Shown piece after piece: positions 46,820 through 56,243 of a stretch of 61,479 bases of DNA. The first letter of the stretch is position 1, and every line of letters begins with the position of its first letter. This DNA comes from a virus, in IMG/VR virus record IMGVR_UViG_3300020175_000007, positions 1-61,479 of that record; one strand, given 5' to 3'. The notes beneath the pieces were generated by a model. The model worked only from the letters and a program-made list of their open reading frames with translations, was not told where the DNA came from and did not search any database. Position numbers and translations under genes: made by a program.

Positions 46820-48021
46820 TATCCGTTAATTACTTTAAAGTAATAATCATCATTTTTTACTATTGTACTTCCACTAATTGTTGTTTGTATCAATATCTGA
46901 TAGTATCTTTCGGGTTCCAAACCATTCATATAAACATCAAAATAATTACTATTAGCATCACAACTTATTTTAGTAAATTCCTTATCGAAATCTACAACAA
47001 ATTCATTGGTATCCAAATCTTTTATAGCATAAAGTGAACTACTATTTAAATAATGATTAATTGTGTCTATAGAACGAGTTAAATATACTCTTGCAGGGAA
47101 TTCAGGTCTTACATTTAACCTAAATCTATTTATACTTTCACTATAAAATACTCCAGGATTTGAATCTAAAGATATAAATACATCTGTTGTAGCTATTTCT
47201 GGTAGACTACCAGTTTCAAATTTTTGATCATCCCATTTTATTTCTAAACATGGAGGATATATTGTATTAGTATCTACTGAATATGATTTATAATCAGGTT
47301 GTACTGATAGATCATTATTAAATTCAATATCAGGATTATTTGATCCATCTGGGTCAGGACTATCAAGACTTGACCATTTTAATATAAATCCTTCATTTGT
47401 TATATCAACCATACCTACTGGGCCTGATACTCCCTTAGAACTAGTATACCACATTTTTACTATATCGGTAACATTTAAGTCTATATCTTTTGAAGTTCTA
47501 ACATTAAAGGTTTGTTCTGCATACATTTCTAATGTTGGATCTCCTGAACTATAAAACCAAGTACCCCCTCCAGGTATTGTAGAATATGAAGCTGTAGAAT
47601 ATGTATTAAATACTCCTTGCTCACCCCAATTACCACCAGCAGAACCTGATGCTAATCTATTATACCAACAACAACCATTTTTGGTTTGTGGATTATTTAA
47701 AAATTGTCCCGTACCATTATTCCATGATTGTGATACTGGGTAACACTGTATAACACTAGGCATAGTTACTCCACTAGCATCTGCTATAAAAACTTTTAAA
47801 CTACTTGAAAAATTCATACTACCTGTAAGTATGTAATTATCAATTACTGTATCTATATCACTTTGATCAAATTGAATTAAAGGTCTTGATACATTTGCTG
47901 ATTCACTAGTAGGTGGGTTTAAGTTACTTATTTCTATTATAGAATCTAATCCTGTATTCAAACCAGGATAAGCTGAATATAATGTTGTATCTTGTAAGGG
48001 GAAAATTTTATATATTGCCAT
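46819..48021 (-). CDS. Tail/baseplate structural protein with DNRLRE-like beta domains
   Basis: 400 residues, M-A-I-Y-K-I-F-P-L-Q-D-T-T-L-Y-S-A-Y-P-G-L-N-T-G-L-D, an opening of the kind found in DNRLRE-type beta domains (short D-T-T-L-Y strand and repeat loops). The middle holds S-Q-S-W-N-N-G-T-G-Q-F and W-F-Y-S-S-G-D-P; the end is an Ig-like block (E-P-E-R-Y-Y-Q-I-L-I-Q-T-T). Between gp6-type and S74 genes, so probably attached to the baseplate edge. No T4 homologue assigned. Confidence 0.7.
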   Translation of the reverse strand: MAIYKIFPLQDTTLYSAYPGLNTGLDSIIEISNLNPPTSESANVSRPLIQFDQSDIDTVIDNYILTGSMNFSSSLKVFIADASGVTMPSVIQCYPVSQSWNNGTGQFLNNPQTKNGCCWYNRLASGSAGGNWGEQGVFNTYSTASYSTIPGGGTWFYSSGDPTLEMYAEQTFNVRTSKDIDLNVTDIVKMWYTSSKGVSGPVGMVDITNEGFILKWSSLDSPDPDGSNNPDIEFNNDLSVQPDYKSYSVDTNTIYPPCLEIKWDDQKFETGSLPEIATTDVFISLDSNPGVFYSESINRFRLNVRPEFPARVYLTRSIDTINHYLNSSSLYAIKDLDTNEFVVDFDKEFTKISCDANSNYFDVYMNGLEPERYYQILIQTTISGSTIVKNDDYYFKVING

Positions 48022-48024
48022 GGT

Positions 48025-48438
48025 TTAATTTGAGTTTGTATTAGCGTCTGGTCTAGGGTCTAAAACACTTTCTCCATTCATTACTTGTAAATATGTTCTT
48101 TGAGGAGTATAAGCTTGTATTTGTTTTGTAACTAAAGTTCCATCATCATTTTTTAAAGGAACTCCTCCAGCCGATAAAGGATTGTCAGAATTATCTCCCT
48201 TTACAGCATAAAAACCATCACTACCATCACCGGTTCTATTAGGCCCTCCTAATACTCTTGCATCTTCTAGATCTAAATTTGTTTGTCTAAATGATCTTTT
48301 TACTGGGCTATCAGGATTAGGTATACTTTCATTAGATAAATTTGTATCAAATGTTTGGGCATTTTGTCTTGGATCTTCTGGTCCTAATCCAGTCATTCCT
48401 GCATCGTATATATTTTTTATTCCTCTAGGTCTTGCCAT
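48025..48438 (-). CDS. Small baseplate-region protein
   Basis: 137 residues, basic at the start (M-A-R-P-R-G-I-K-N-I-Y-D-A-G), otherwise Asn/Asp/Pro/Gly-rich and probably extended. Q-A-Y-T-P-Q-R-T-Y-L-Q-V-M-N-G-E is the only well-ordered-looking part. It lies four bases after gp6 and may be an extended linker in the baseplate. No family recognised. Confidence 0.6.
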   Translation of the reverse strand: MARPRGIKNIYDAGMTGLGPEDPRQNAQTFDTNLSNESIPNPDSPVKRSFRQTNLDLEDARVLGGPNRTGDGSDGFYAVKGDNSDNPLSAGGVPLKNDDGTLVTKQIQAYTPQRTYLQVMNGESVLDPRPDANTNSN

Positions 48439-48442
48439 AATA

Positions 48443-50299
48443 TTATATATTTACTACTCTACCTGTTATATCAGTAGTTGGGTATTTAACTTCAAATATA
48501 CTAGGATCAAGTGATGGATATACTGTTCCATTTTGTGTTGCTCCTACTACATCATATCCATATTTTGAATATCCTGAAGTTGTTCCTGCTACATTAGTTA
48601 TTAATACTTTTTTTACTGTTTGTACTCCTGGTACTTGGTTTAAAATTAATTCTAAATTTTTAATTATAATTGGTTGATTAATTTGCCAATCATTTATATT
48701 AAAAAATTGTTGTACATTTTGATTACATTGAGTTAATACTTCATTACTATTATAATTAGGTAATGTTATTATTTCAAAATCAACCTTTATATTAATTACA
48801 TAAGCATCTTTTATTTCAAGTGAATCACCTATAACTCTATATTGGTTAAGATATGTTTTTAAATTATTTTTTACACCTGTAGACGCTGTTGTTAAATAAC
48901 CATTAATATCAGTACTTAAAACATACATACATAAAGTTGCTGTTGAACTAGATCCTGCTTTTGGTTTAGAAGTATAAGCTTTAGATACTACCCCAAATTT
49001 AGGAGGCATACTTAACGCTCTAATTAAATAATCATCAGCAGTAACATTTCTTAACTGTGTTGAAAAACTACTTAAAGTATTTTGTCTTATTTCTTCTGCT
49101 GAATCCCCATTATTACCTCCACTTGCTGCCTGTATATTATTTGATTGAATTGAATTAAATATATACTGAGCTGTTACAGAATTTAAATTTTGTTTAAAAA
49201 ATCTTACACCTGTTGTACTAATATTTGTTAAACTATTAGCTACTACATTTGAAAATACACCACCACCAGATAAATATCTTACTGTTAGAGTAGTATTTGA
49301 AGGGGCTTGTCCATAAGTATTTGTAAATATAAAATTAGTAGGACTAAAAGCAGTAGTTAGCTTATCTTCTTCAAAAGGTAAACCTAATCCTACATTCATA
49401 GGGTTTGGAACTATTTCTTCATCTACATTTTCATTATTACCAGACCCAAATTGTAATTGTAAAGATCCAGAATTTATAAATCTGGTAGTAAATCTATTTT
49501 GTACTGATCTTAGTTTTAATATATAAGGGGCATCATCTTCAACTAAATTTTGAGGATCATTAGCATCAGTATTTCTAATACTATCATATACCATATCTTG
49601 TCCTAAGTAATCTACTTCATAATATTCATTTTGATTACTATCAAAAACATCTACTATATTTGCTATATTAGCTGCATTTATATTTACAGTAGGAAAAGGT
49701 GCATAATCACCAAAGGTAAAAGTTGTTGTTTGTATAGCACCTGATACTGCTTTTACTTTTTTACTAATTAAATAATAAGTTGGTTCTGTTCCTGATATTT
49801 GAGCCACAGTAACATTAGTAGGTGATACTGAACTTGAAAAAGTCATATCAACTATATCTTGTGTTACAAAAGTAATACTTTGATTATCTGTTGATGCTAT
49901 ACTTAAATTTTGTGGAAATAATAAAGCATAATCCCAATCTGGTACAAAGGCACTAGCTGATGCTACTGCTGGTAATAATTGGTAAATTGTTATATCTGTA
50001 TTTGCTAAACCTGTTACTTTAGGTTTGTATGAATACATATAAGCTAATTCATATAAATTTTGTGTTTGTCTAGAATATTGTATAAAATTTTCTTGTACTT
50101 GGTTATCTACATAAAAACTTAGTACATCACCCACATAAGCTGCTTGTTCCATAAACATCATTCCTGGGGATGATGGTGAAAAATCAGTATATGATTGAGG
50201 GAAATATGTTTGAGAATAATTAATTAATTGATTTCTAAAATCAGAAAAATCTTTATTCAGATAATTTATATCTCGTTTTTTGAATGTTTGATATGCCAT
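48443..50299 (-). CDS. 6: Baseplate wedge protein, gp6-type
   Basis: 618 residues. It starts M-A-Y-Q-T-F-K-K-R-D-I-N-Y-L-N-K-D-F-S-D-F, then F-S-P-S-S-P-G-M-M-F-M-E-Q-A-A-Y-V-G-D-V-L-S-F-Y-V-D-N-Q, the opening of T4 gp6 / phage baseplate J-like proteins. The central V-T-A-D-D-Y-L-I-R-A-L-S-M-P-P-K-F-G strand-helix near 420 is also typical. In T4, gp6 forms the inner ring that holds the wedges together. It follows the gp25-type gene with overlapping ends, the usual order. Confidence 0.9.
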   Translation of the reverse strand: MAYQTFKKRDINYLNKDFSDFRNQLINYSQTYFPQSYTDFSPSSPGMMFMEQAAYVGDVLSFYVDNQVQENFIQYSRQTQNLYELAYMYSYKPKVTGLANTDITIYQLLPAVASASAFVPDWDYALLFPQNLSIASTDNQSITFVTQDIVDMTFSSSVSPTNVTVAQISGTEPTYYLISKKVKAVSGAIQTTTFTFGDYAPFPTVNINAANIANIVDVFDSNQNEYYEVDYLGQDMVYDSIRNTDANDPQNLVEDDAPYILKLRSVQNRFTTRFINSGSLQLQFGSGNNENVDEEIVPNPMNVGLGLPFEEDKLTTAFSPTNFIFTNTYGQAPSNTTLTVRYLSGGGVFSNVVANSLTNISTTGVRFFKQNLNSVTAQYIFNSIQSNNIQAASGGNNGDSAEEIRQNTLSSFSTQLRNVTADDYLIRALSMPPKFGVVSKAYTSKPKAGSSSTATLCMYVLSTDINGYLTTASTGVKNNLKTYLNQYRVIGDSLEIKDAYVINIKVDFEIITLPNYNSNEVLTQCNQNVQQFFNINDWQINQPIIIKNLELILNQVPGVQTVKKVLITNVAGTTSGYSKYGYDVVGATQNGTVYPSLDPSIFEVKYPTTDITGRVVNI

Positions 50300-50706
50300 T
50301 AGTTAAATGTAAATTCTAGACCATCGCCTATGTTAGTATTATTGATCGAATATTTAATCTTTACAGTTATAGAATTAAAATCTTCTTGTGCTTCTATAAC
50401 TATAGACTCTACAGTAACATTTGGAAATTGTAGGGAAAATTTACGTTGTAAATCTTCTCTTAAATTATCAAAAGTATCATTTTCAATCTGTTCAAAAATA
50501 AATAATCTTAAACCACCACCAAAGGTTGGGTTACCTGGTCTTTCTCCTGGGTTTGTTAAAAAATAGTTTGTTATGTTATTTCTAACTGCTGCCCTAGTTT
50601 CATAATTAGGATCAAAAACTCTTGGTAATGCCAAAGGTAAATTAACCCCAACAGCCGTTGAAGGGCTGAGATCAGAAATTGGTATTTGTATTGCTCCAAA
50701 TGGCAT
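50299..50706 (-). CDS. 25: Baseplate wedge protein, gp25 / GPW family
   Basis: 135 residues, the normal length. N-Y-E-T-R-A-A-V-R-N-N-I-T-N-Y-F-L-T-N-P-G-E-R and F-G-G-G-L-R-L-F-I-F-E-Q contain the G-E-R and loop features of the gp25 family, which starts sheath assembly at the baseplate. The C-terminal strand pairs (I-T-V-K-I-K-Y-S-I) fit as well. Directly upstream of gp6 with an overlapping stop and start. Confidence 0.92.
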   Translation of the reverse strand: MPFGAIQIPISDLSPSTAVGVNLPLALPRVFDPNYETRAAVRNNITNYFLTNPGERPGNPTFGGGLRLFIFEQIENDTFDNLREDLQRKFSLQFPNVTVESIVIEAQEDFNSITVKIKYSINNTNIGDGLEFTFN

Positions 50707-50720
50707 ATATTAACTTTTAT

Positions 50721-51071
50721 TTATTTTACATTCATTAACCCCATTATTTGGTCCATTCCTACTTCTCCTTGAGGTAATTGACTATTTGGGGATGCAGTAT
50801 CTGTAGATGTTACTCTTAAAGGTTGTGATATATTATTACTATTAAATGAAGCAGCAGTTTCACCTAAAATATTTGCATATGAATCTCTCATTTCTTTAGG
50901 GGATTTAGTTGGTGCTACATTAGGTTGTCTAATAGGTGCAGAAAATGTTTGATTTTCACTAACTACTTGTCTATTACCTTTAACAGCTTCTAATAAGATT
51001 TCTCTCATTTCTTCTTGAATTGCTTCTTTTACTGCTGTTTTTACTATAGTTTTTAATTCGTTTAATTTCAT
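50721..51071 (-). CDS. Small protein preceding the wedge genes, unknown
   Basis: 116 residues. An amphipathic helix (M-K-L-N-E-L-K-T-I-V-K-T-A-V-K-E-A-I-Q-E) is followed by a flexible Asn/Ser/Pro tail ending M-D-Q-I-M-G-L-M-N-V-K. The helical start contains L-N-E and L-L-E-A sites of [LI]-x-E type. A late motif lies 16 bases upstream, so it heads the gp25-gp6 operon. Possibly a baseplate assembly factor or an internal protein. Confidence 0.6.
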   Translation of the reverse strand: MKLNELKTIVKTAVKEAIQEEMREILLEAVKGNRQVVSENQTFSAPIRQPNVAPTKSPKEMRDSYANILGETAASFNSNNISQPLRVTSTDTASPNSQLPQGEVGMDQIMGLMNVK

Positions 51072-51087
51072 TATATTACTGTATTTG

Positions 51088-51097
51088 TTATAAATAT
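51088..51097 (-). promoter_or_regulatory. Candidate late promoter motif ATATTTATAA
   Basis: Exact motif, followed by CAAAT, 16 bases before the start at 51071. Confidence 0.55.
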
Positions 51098-51126
51098 GGG
51101 ACCTAAAAGGGGTATATATATTTGTA

Positions 51127-52773
51127 TTAAAATGCTTTTAAGTCGTTTTGTTGTATGTAAAATTTTAATTCGTTTATTAATATTTGATCATTAGCACTAA
51201 AGGATTTTTCACCTTCTAACATAATTATACCTTGCTTATTTTTAGCTACTGCGTATCTACGTTTTAAAGATCCTACTGGGTTTTTTCTATCTGTTTGTAC
51301 TTCTAAAATAAACCCATTTACTAAATATGGAGGTCCTGGGTTACCATCATTTTCTTCTTCTTCTAAAGATGCTAATAAAGCATTATCTAATTCAGTTTGT
51401 GGTATAGAAGAATAATTAATAACATTTCCACTTTCATCTACAAGGGTACCACCACTTTCTTCTGCACATTTTCCTATTAATTCATCTAATAAATCAAGTA
51501 ATCTAATTGCTTGTTTTAAAATTTCTCTTAAAATAATTAATGCTGCTAATATACCTATAGTTATTTGAGTAAATTGTCCTATTTTTTTAGAAATTTTATC
51601 AAGTATATCTTGAATTTTATTTATTACTGATAAAGGAATACCAAAACCTGGTGGGAAAGAAACTGGGATTGGTAATAATTTTAATACTCTTATCACAATC
51701 CTAAATGCAGATAATAAACCAGCTGCTATACCTACAAATTTAACTGCTCTGTCAATAATTTTATATATATTATTTAATTGTCTAACTAATTTATTTTTTA
51801 ACTTTATCATTTGTAAAAGCCTAGGATTAGGAACACACTTAGCATCAGCTAACATATCCTTCCCTTCTGCTAATCCTTCTTGAATTTTAGACATTCCAAA
51901 TTCATACAACATAGCTAATAATAAAGGTATTATTTTATCCCCTATTTTTTTAACCATTTGCATTATTTTCTTAATTAGAAAAGCTTTTGGATCTTTAGGA
52001 ACTTGATTTTTAATTTGTTTAACTTGTTTAGTACCTACCGACCCATATTTTTGTTTTTCTTTTTTAAGATCTTGTAGTCTAGGTTTTAATAAAACTATAG
52101 GAATATTTTGTAAAGGTGTATTATTACCAGCTAAACATTTTACTTCTTTTCTAGAATATTTATCAAGATGGTAAGATACTTCACCCACTTTATAATTTAA
52201 TGATAATTTAGATCCTGGTATTACTTCATTAGTTTCACCATTTATAGGTAATATTATATCAATAGTATACTTACCCTCTACATCAGTGTATATTTTTCTT
52301 TCAACTCCCTCAGGTGTTGGAATTTTAACTCCTTGATCATCAGTAGTAAAAGCATAATCATAATATTTTACTTCAACTTTTTCTAATGGAACTTCAGTTT
52401 CTTTTTCTCCAACTCTACCAGTTATAGTATATTTAATTTCATTTATAGTTGGGGGTTGAGGTCCTGTTACTTCAATAACAACACTAGGATCAAAAACATT
52501 ATTTCCCCATAATTCATTATTATCATATATAGATTTAAAACCTTGTACGCCTCCAAAAAATTCTGGGGATGTTTGTAATTTTAATTTTATATTATCCTCA
52601 CTATTTGTTAGAACTATATTAAATACTTCATTTACAGTACCCAAAGTTATTTCTTCATAAAATATTTCACCTTCAGGAGTTAATAATTGTCCTTTTGATT
52701 TTAATGCTGAAGTAAATTGGTATTTCCATCCATTAATTAAAACATAAACTGTATCTTCCCCAAATCTTCCCAT
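51127..52773 (-). CDS. Baseplate-region protein with Ig-like part and long hydrophobic helices
   Basis: 548 residues. N-terminal half beta-rich, with a carboxypeptidase-regulatory-like or Ig-like strand set (T-D-V-E-G-K-Y-T-I-D-I-I-L-P near 170). Residues about 265-440 are basic and hydrophobic helices (I-I-P-L-L-L-A-M-L-Y-E-F-G, V-G-I-A-A-G-L-L-S-A-F-R-I-V-I, I-T-I-G-I-L-A-A-L-I-I-L-R-E-I-L) that could insert into membranes. A small C-terminal beta domain follows. It lies between the hub-like gene and gp25. A role in membrane penetration during DNA entry is conceivable; not a known family to me. Confidence 0.65.
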   Translation of the reverse strand: MGRFGEDTVYVLINGWKYQFTSALKSKGQLLTPEGEIFYEEITLGTVNEVFNIVLTNSEDNIKLKLQTSPEFFGGVQGFKSIYDNNELWGNNVFDPSVVIEVTGPQPPTINEIKYTITGRVGEKETEVPLEKVEVKYYDYAFTTDDQGVKIPTPEGVERKIYTDVEGKYTIDIILPINGETNEVIPGSKLSLNYKVGEVSYHLDKYSRKEVKCLAGNNTPLQNIPIVLLKPRLQDLKKEKQKYGSVGTKQVKQIKNQVPKDPKAFLIKKIMQMVKKIGDKIIPLLLAMLYEFGMSKIQEGLAEGKDMLADAKCVPNPRLLQMIKLKNKLVRQLNNIYKIIDRAVKFVGIAAGLLSAFRIVIRVLKLLPIPVSFPPGFGIPLSVINKIQDILDKISKKIGQFTQITIGILAALIILREILKQAIRLLDLLDELIGKCAEESGGTLVDESGNVINYSSIPQTELDNALLASLEEEENDGNPGPPYLVNGFILEVQTDRKNPVGSLKRRYAVAKNKQGIIMLEGEKSFSANDQILINELKFYIQQNDLKAF

Positions 52774-54089
52774 TATATTGTTCTAGTTATTTGTGAAAGT
52801 AAAGGATTTGTAGTTGGATCTTGTAACATTTTCTTTAAATCTTTAATATTAGCAGCGGCATTAGTAGCTATAGGAACTATTACAGGATCAGGAGCAGATA
52901 CTCCTTCATCCCATACTCTTGCAGTTGTTAAAGCTTCTGTTATATTTTCTAATTGCTGTACTAAGATTTCAAATTGTTCCATAAAAGAAGTTCCTTTTAT
53001 TACAGCTTCAGTTGCATTTTTACTACCTAAATTTACTTTATTAGATGAAAAAGTAATCGCTTTTTTGCTATCCACCCCTATTTCATTTTCAGATGATAAG
53101 GAAATATCTTTAATACTACTTAATAAAATACTATCAATAGAAGAATTAAATACTAATCTACCTGATGATAAAATAATTTGATTTTTATTATATTCTCGAG
53201 GTAGTGTTGGTGGAGTTTTTAATGAATCATAAATTTCACTAGAATTTAGAATAGGAATTGTTTGTGTTGATGTTAAATATATTGATGATGGATCTTCATT
53301 TACATTTTCAATTAAAGGAATCCATCCTGCACTTCCACTTGTTGGTTGACCATTTCTTAAAATAGTTATAGGTGAACCTAAAGGGGAAATTGACCCAGAT
53401 CTTGACCAATTATTTTGATAAAGTGGTGATCCTTGTGATTGGACTGTACTTCCTAATCTTATACTATTACCAAATCTACCTTCAGTTATAATGTCCCCAA
53501 CAAAAGGTAATAAAGGTCTAACATTTGCTCCATTATCTATAAAAACTCCACCACTAGGATTATTTCCATTTAATGAAACTGTACTATTAGTACTATCTAC
53601 TTTTGAAACATTAGATCCATCTTCTATAGATTCATATGTGATATCACTTTCTTCATTATTATTAGGTATATTTACTTTAGGAAGTGCATTTTGGTGAGGA
53701 TGATTCCAAATACTCACAGGATTTAAATAATAATAAGATGTAGAATATGTATTTCCCCCAGTAGAAAGTTTTTTGGGTAATAAAAATAATACTACTATTT
53801 CATTTACTAAAGGATAATTCTTATTTGATGCTATTAAAGGAATTGCTGTGGATGATTGTGGGGTATCTGCATTTAATTTGTCTACAAATTCAAAATCTAT
53901 AGTACCTAAACCATTCCAACTACCATAAGTAGCAAATTTAGGGTGTTTGTTATCTAAAACAATATCAGTTACTCTAGCAAAAATAACCCTTTCAGATAAA
54001 CTTGATATTTCATTTGATAAATTTCCTGAAACATCAACTGGATTATTAATTTCATTTAATCCTGCAAATCCTCTTTTAAATGTCCCCAT
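52773..54089 (-). CDS. Probable baseplate hub / spike protein, gp5-like
   Basis: 438 residues. The N-terminal part (L-S-E-R-V-I-F-A-R-V-T-D-I-V-L-D and Y-P-L-V-N-E-I-V-V-L-F-L-L-P) fits an OB-fold like that of gp5, and residues 300-370 form strand repeats (S-S-I-K-D-I-S-L-S-S, I-T-F-S-S-N-K-V-N-L-G) of a beta-helix spike. No lysozyme domain is visible, so it is shorter than T4 gp5. Genome position near gp25 and gp6 agrees. The assignment rests on pattern and place, not on a diagnostic motif. Confidence 0.6.
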   Translation of the reverse strand: MGTFKRGFAGLNEINNPVDVSGNLSNEISSLSERVIFARVTDIVLDNKHPKFATYGSWNGLGTIDFEFVDKLNADTPQSSTAIPLIASNKNYPLVNEIVVLFLLPKKLSTGGNTYSTSYYYLNPVSIWNHPHQNALPKVNIPNNNEESDITYESIEDGSNVSKVDSTNSTVSLNGNNPSGGVFIDNGANVRPLLPFVGDIITEGRFGNSIRLGSTVQSQGSPLYQNNWSRSGSISPLGSPITILRNGQPTSGSAGWIPLIENVNEDPSSIYLTSTQTIPILNSSEIYDSLKTPPTLPREYNKNQIILSSGRLVFNSSIDSILLSSIKDISLSSENEIGVDSKKAITFSSNKVNLGSKNATEAVIKGTSFMEQFEILVQQLENITEALTTARVWDEGVSAPDPVIVPIATNAAANIKDLKKMLQDPTTNPLLSQITRTI

Positions 54090-54432
54090 TTTTTTCTTCG
54101 TAATTGGTATTTAACTTATCTAACTCAGCCATTAATTCTGATTTTTCTTCCTCGGTAATACCTAATGAATCCTCATTATTACTATTACTAACTACACGCT
54201 GCACTATAGTTGCCATTTTAATTAATTGTTCATCGTTTCTAACGCCAATTTCCATATAATCCTTTATTAGTGGTACTATAAGAGTAGCATCCCCAATATC
54301 AGAAATTAATGGTTTTAATTCAGAAATTAATCCTGTAATTTGTTTTTCTTTTTTCTTTTGGTTATCATATATCTCACTTAATATATCTGAGAATTTTTTC
54401 TTACCAAATATAAGGTTATCTAATTTACTCAT
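54076..54432 (-). CDS. Small protein next to the sigma factor, unknown
   Basis: 118 residues, helical and acidic (F-S-D-I-L-S-E-I-Y-D-N-Q-K-K-K-E-K-Q-I and A-T-L-I-V-P-L-I-K-D-Y-M-E-I-G-V-R-N-D-E). It overlaps the hub gene by 14 bases. A late-type motif with one mismatch is nine bases upstream. Size and location next to the gp55-like gene recall the T4 late co-activator gp33 (112 residues), but I see no sequence evidence for that, and a tail assembly role is equally possible. Confidence 0.6.
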   Translation of the reverse strand: MSKLDNLIFGKKKFSDILSEIYDNQKKKEKQITGLISELKPLISDIGDATLIVPLIKDYMEIGVRNDEQLIKMATIVQRVVSNSNNEDSLGITEEEKSELMAELDKLNTNYEEKNGDI

Positions 54433-54441
54433 AATGTTTTA

Positions 54442-54451
54442 TGATAAATAT
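54442..54451 (-). promoter_or_regulatory. Candidate late promoter motif (ATATTTATCA)
   Basis: One mismatch to the consensus, nine bases before the start at 54432. Confidence 0.4.
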
Positions 54452-54466
54452 TAATGAAAAAAGGAT

Positions 54467-55171
54467 TTAGAATTTAACCCAACCATTTTCTAAATAAAAT
54501 ACATATTTACTTTTAAATATATTATGTAGTTTATCTGCTATTTTAGTTATTTTTGGGGTCTTTACATCTACCATCTCTCTGATGTAAATATAAAGTGCTT
54601 TTTTATTAAATACTTCTATTGTTTCTCTTTTTCTAAATAATTCTAATATAGCATCTGCTATTTGAGCATCATTTTTTTTAGGAAATAATTCATATATATT
54701 TTCACTAGTATGAGCAACAAACAAATCTATGTATTTACTTAAATCATCTTGCAACTTACCTGAATCCATATCGTAAGTATATCCTGAACCATCCTTAGTT
54801 AAGTTATCAACAGGTACTTTCTTTATTTTTTTATTATAATTTTTAGTATTATATAATATTAACCATCTTTTAACAATAGTACCAAAATAAGAATAGGCTT
54901 TAGCTCCTTTTGTGGGGTCAAATAAATGTATTTTTGATAATAAAAAGGTTATTATTTCATGTTGTAAATGCTCTAAATTACTTACTTCTGTATGGTAAAA
55001 TTTAAAGGTATGAATAATATTTTCTGTTAATTTAAAAAACGCATAATGAATTTCGTTTTGATAAATTGTGGATCTTAATTTAAAATCTTCTGTATTGTTG
55101 TAGAGTACTATAGCATTCTCCGTATCTTGAGTAAAATAATTTTTACTCTTCTTTCTTCTTTTTTTTGCCAT
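54467..55171 (-). CDS. 55: Late-transcription sigma factor, T4 gp55-like
   Basis: 234 residues. L-F-D-P-T-K-G-A-K-A-Y-S-Y-F-G-T-I-V-K-R-W at 83-103 is the sigma region 2 signature (F-D-P-x-K-G ... Y) that binds RNA polymerase and melts the promoter. The N-terminus is very basic. There is no clear region 4, as in gp55, which reads only the -10-like element. In T4, gp55 directs host polymerase to late promoters; here it likely reads the ATATTTATAA motif. It lies in the block driven by the host-type promoter at 56.5 kb, consistent with being made before late genes. Confidence 0.85.
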   Translation of the reverse strand: MAKKRRKKSKNYFTQDTENAIVLYNNTEDFKLRSTIYQNEIHYAFFKLTENIIHTFKFYHTEVSNLEHLQHEIITFLLSKIHLFDPTKGAKAYSYFGTIVKRWLILYNTKNYNKKIKKVPVDNLTKDGSGYTYDMDSGKLQDDLSKYIDLFVAHTSENIYELFPKKNDAQIADAILELFRKRETIEVFNKKALYIYIREMVDVKTPKITKIADKLHNIFKSKYVFYLENGWVKF

Positions 55172-55452
55172 TAGCTGTTTTTGAATTCTGATATTCCATT
55201 TTGTAGTACCTTTATTTGTTCAAAAAACCAACCAATTTCATCATCACTTTTAAACATTCCCTTCATGTCTATTTCATTAAGGCGTTTATCTGATGCTTCT
55301 AATTGTTTACTAAATTCTGTTATGTATTTGTCATATTTAACAATAATATCTTCTGATTTTTCAACCTTACGTAATAGATTAAACGTTGTATACCCTAAAA
55401 CTAAAGTTAATAGGGATAATATTGAAATTATTATTATTGCTATTGTTGTCAT
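55171..55452 (-). CDS. Single-span membrane protein with coiled coil
   Basis: 93 residues. Residues 3-27 form one membrane helix (I-A-I-I-I-I-S-I-L-S-L-L-T-L-V-L-G-Y), followed by a charged coiled-coil part (K-V-E-K-S-E-D-I-I-V-K-Y-D). It starts two bases before the HD gene's stop region and overlaps the sigma gene by one base. The plan resembles the 139-residue protein encoded at 60.5-60.9 kb. Role unknown; perhaps membrane-anchored replication or lysis control. Confidence 0.65.
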   Translation of the reverse strand: MTTIAIIIISILSLLTLVLGYTTFNLLRKVEKSEDIIVKYDKYITEFSKQLEASDKRLNEIDMKGMFKSDDEIGWFFEQIKVLQNGISEFKNS

Positions 55453-55453
55453 A

Positions 55454-56230
55454 TTATAAATTGTCTAACATATTTTTTAACCCTGCGCTTTTTATTGTAT
55501 TTAAAGCTTTTGACTTTGGGTTAGATTTTTTATTTGACGACAATGTATAATTCTTTTTTGGCTTATCCAAGCTATTTTGTGTAAATTTTGGAAGCCATTC
55601 TATTTCAAACTCAATTCGTGCAGCCATCATATCAGCTTGATGTAAAATATATGGTAAAGATGTACGAGGTTTTTGTTCTGGCATGTAAGTTTTTAAATAT
55701 TTTACATTTGCATCATCATATAAACCATCATGTGTTTGAATTGCTACCATTTCATTAAATGTATATGTAATACCATGCTCTTGAAGTAAAAATAATCCTC
55801 TATCTGGTACTGAGGCGAATGATAATTTTTTGTTAAACATATAATCTTCACCTAACTTATCTCTTCTCCATTGATCCGTTTGAGGTATATATGATTCATG
55901 TTCTGAATCGCCCATTTTACCTAAATCATGATTAATAGCAGAAAATACTAATTCTTCTTGAGTAAATGTAGTCATATCACAACCAAATCCTTTCCATACA
56001 TCAGACATTGATAATGCTGCCTTAACTACTCGGTTAACATGATCAACATATCCACCTGGAAATGCTGAATGGTATTCTTTTTTATGTGATGCCGGCATTA
56101 GGATAATACGGTCTTCAAATTTTTTATAGAAGTCTAGTAATTTTTGTTTACGATCACCCGTAATATACTGTTCAATATTATTATTAAACTCAATCCAATT
56201 TGATTGTAATTGTTCTGCTGTCAATTTCAT
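55454..56230 (-). CDS. HD-domain metal-dependent phosphohydrolase
   Basis: 258 residues. The HD motif is I-N-H101-D102-L-G-K, with further ligands H64 (Y-V-D-H-V-N-R-V) and D200 (L-H-Q-A-D-M-M-A-A-R). Such proteins are common in T4-like marine phages and may hydrolyse nucleotides or cyclic nucleotides. The S-H-K-K-E-Y-H-S-A-F-P-G-G block before the first His is typical of this phage group. It belongs to the 56.4-54.4 kb early block, just upstream of the sigma gene. Confidence 0.8.
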   Translation of the reverse strand: MKLTAEQLQSNWIEFNNNIEQYITGDRKQKLLDFYKKFEDRIILMPASHKKEYHSAFPGGYVDHVNRVVKAALSMSDVWKGFGCDMTTFTQEELVFSAINHDLGKMGDSEHESYIPQTDQWRRDKLGEDYMFNKKLSFASVPDRGLFLLQEHGITYTFNEMVAIQTHDGLYDDANVKYLKTYMPEQKPRTSLPYILHQADMMAARIEFEIEWLPKFTQNSLDKPKKNYTLSSNKKSNPKSKALNTIKSAGLKNMLDNL

Positions 56231-56243
56231 AACCTTTTAATTT

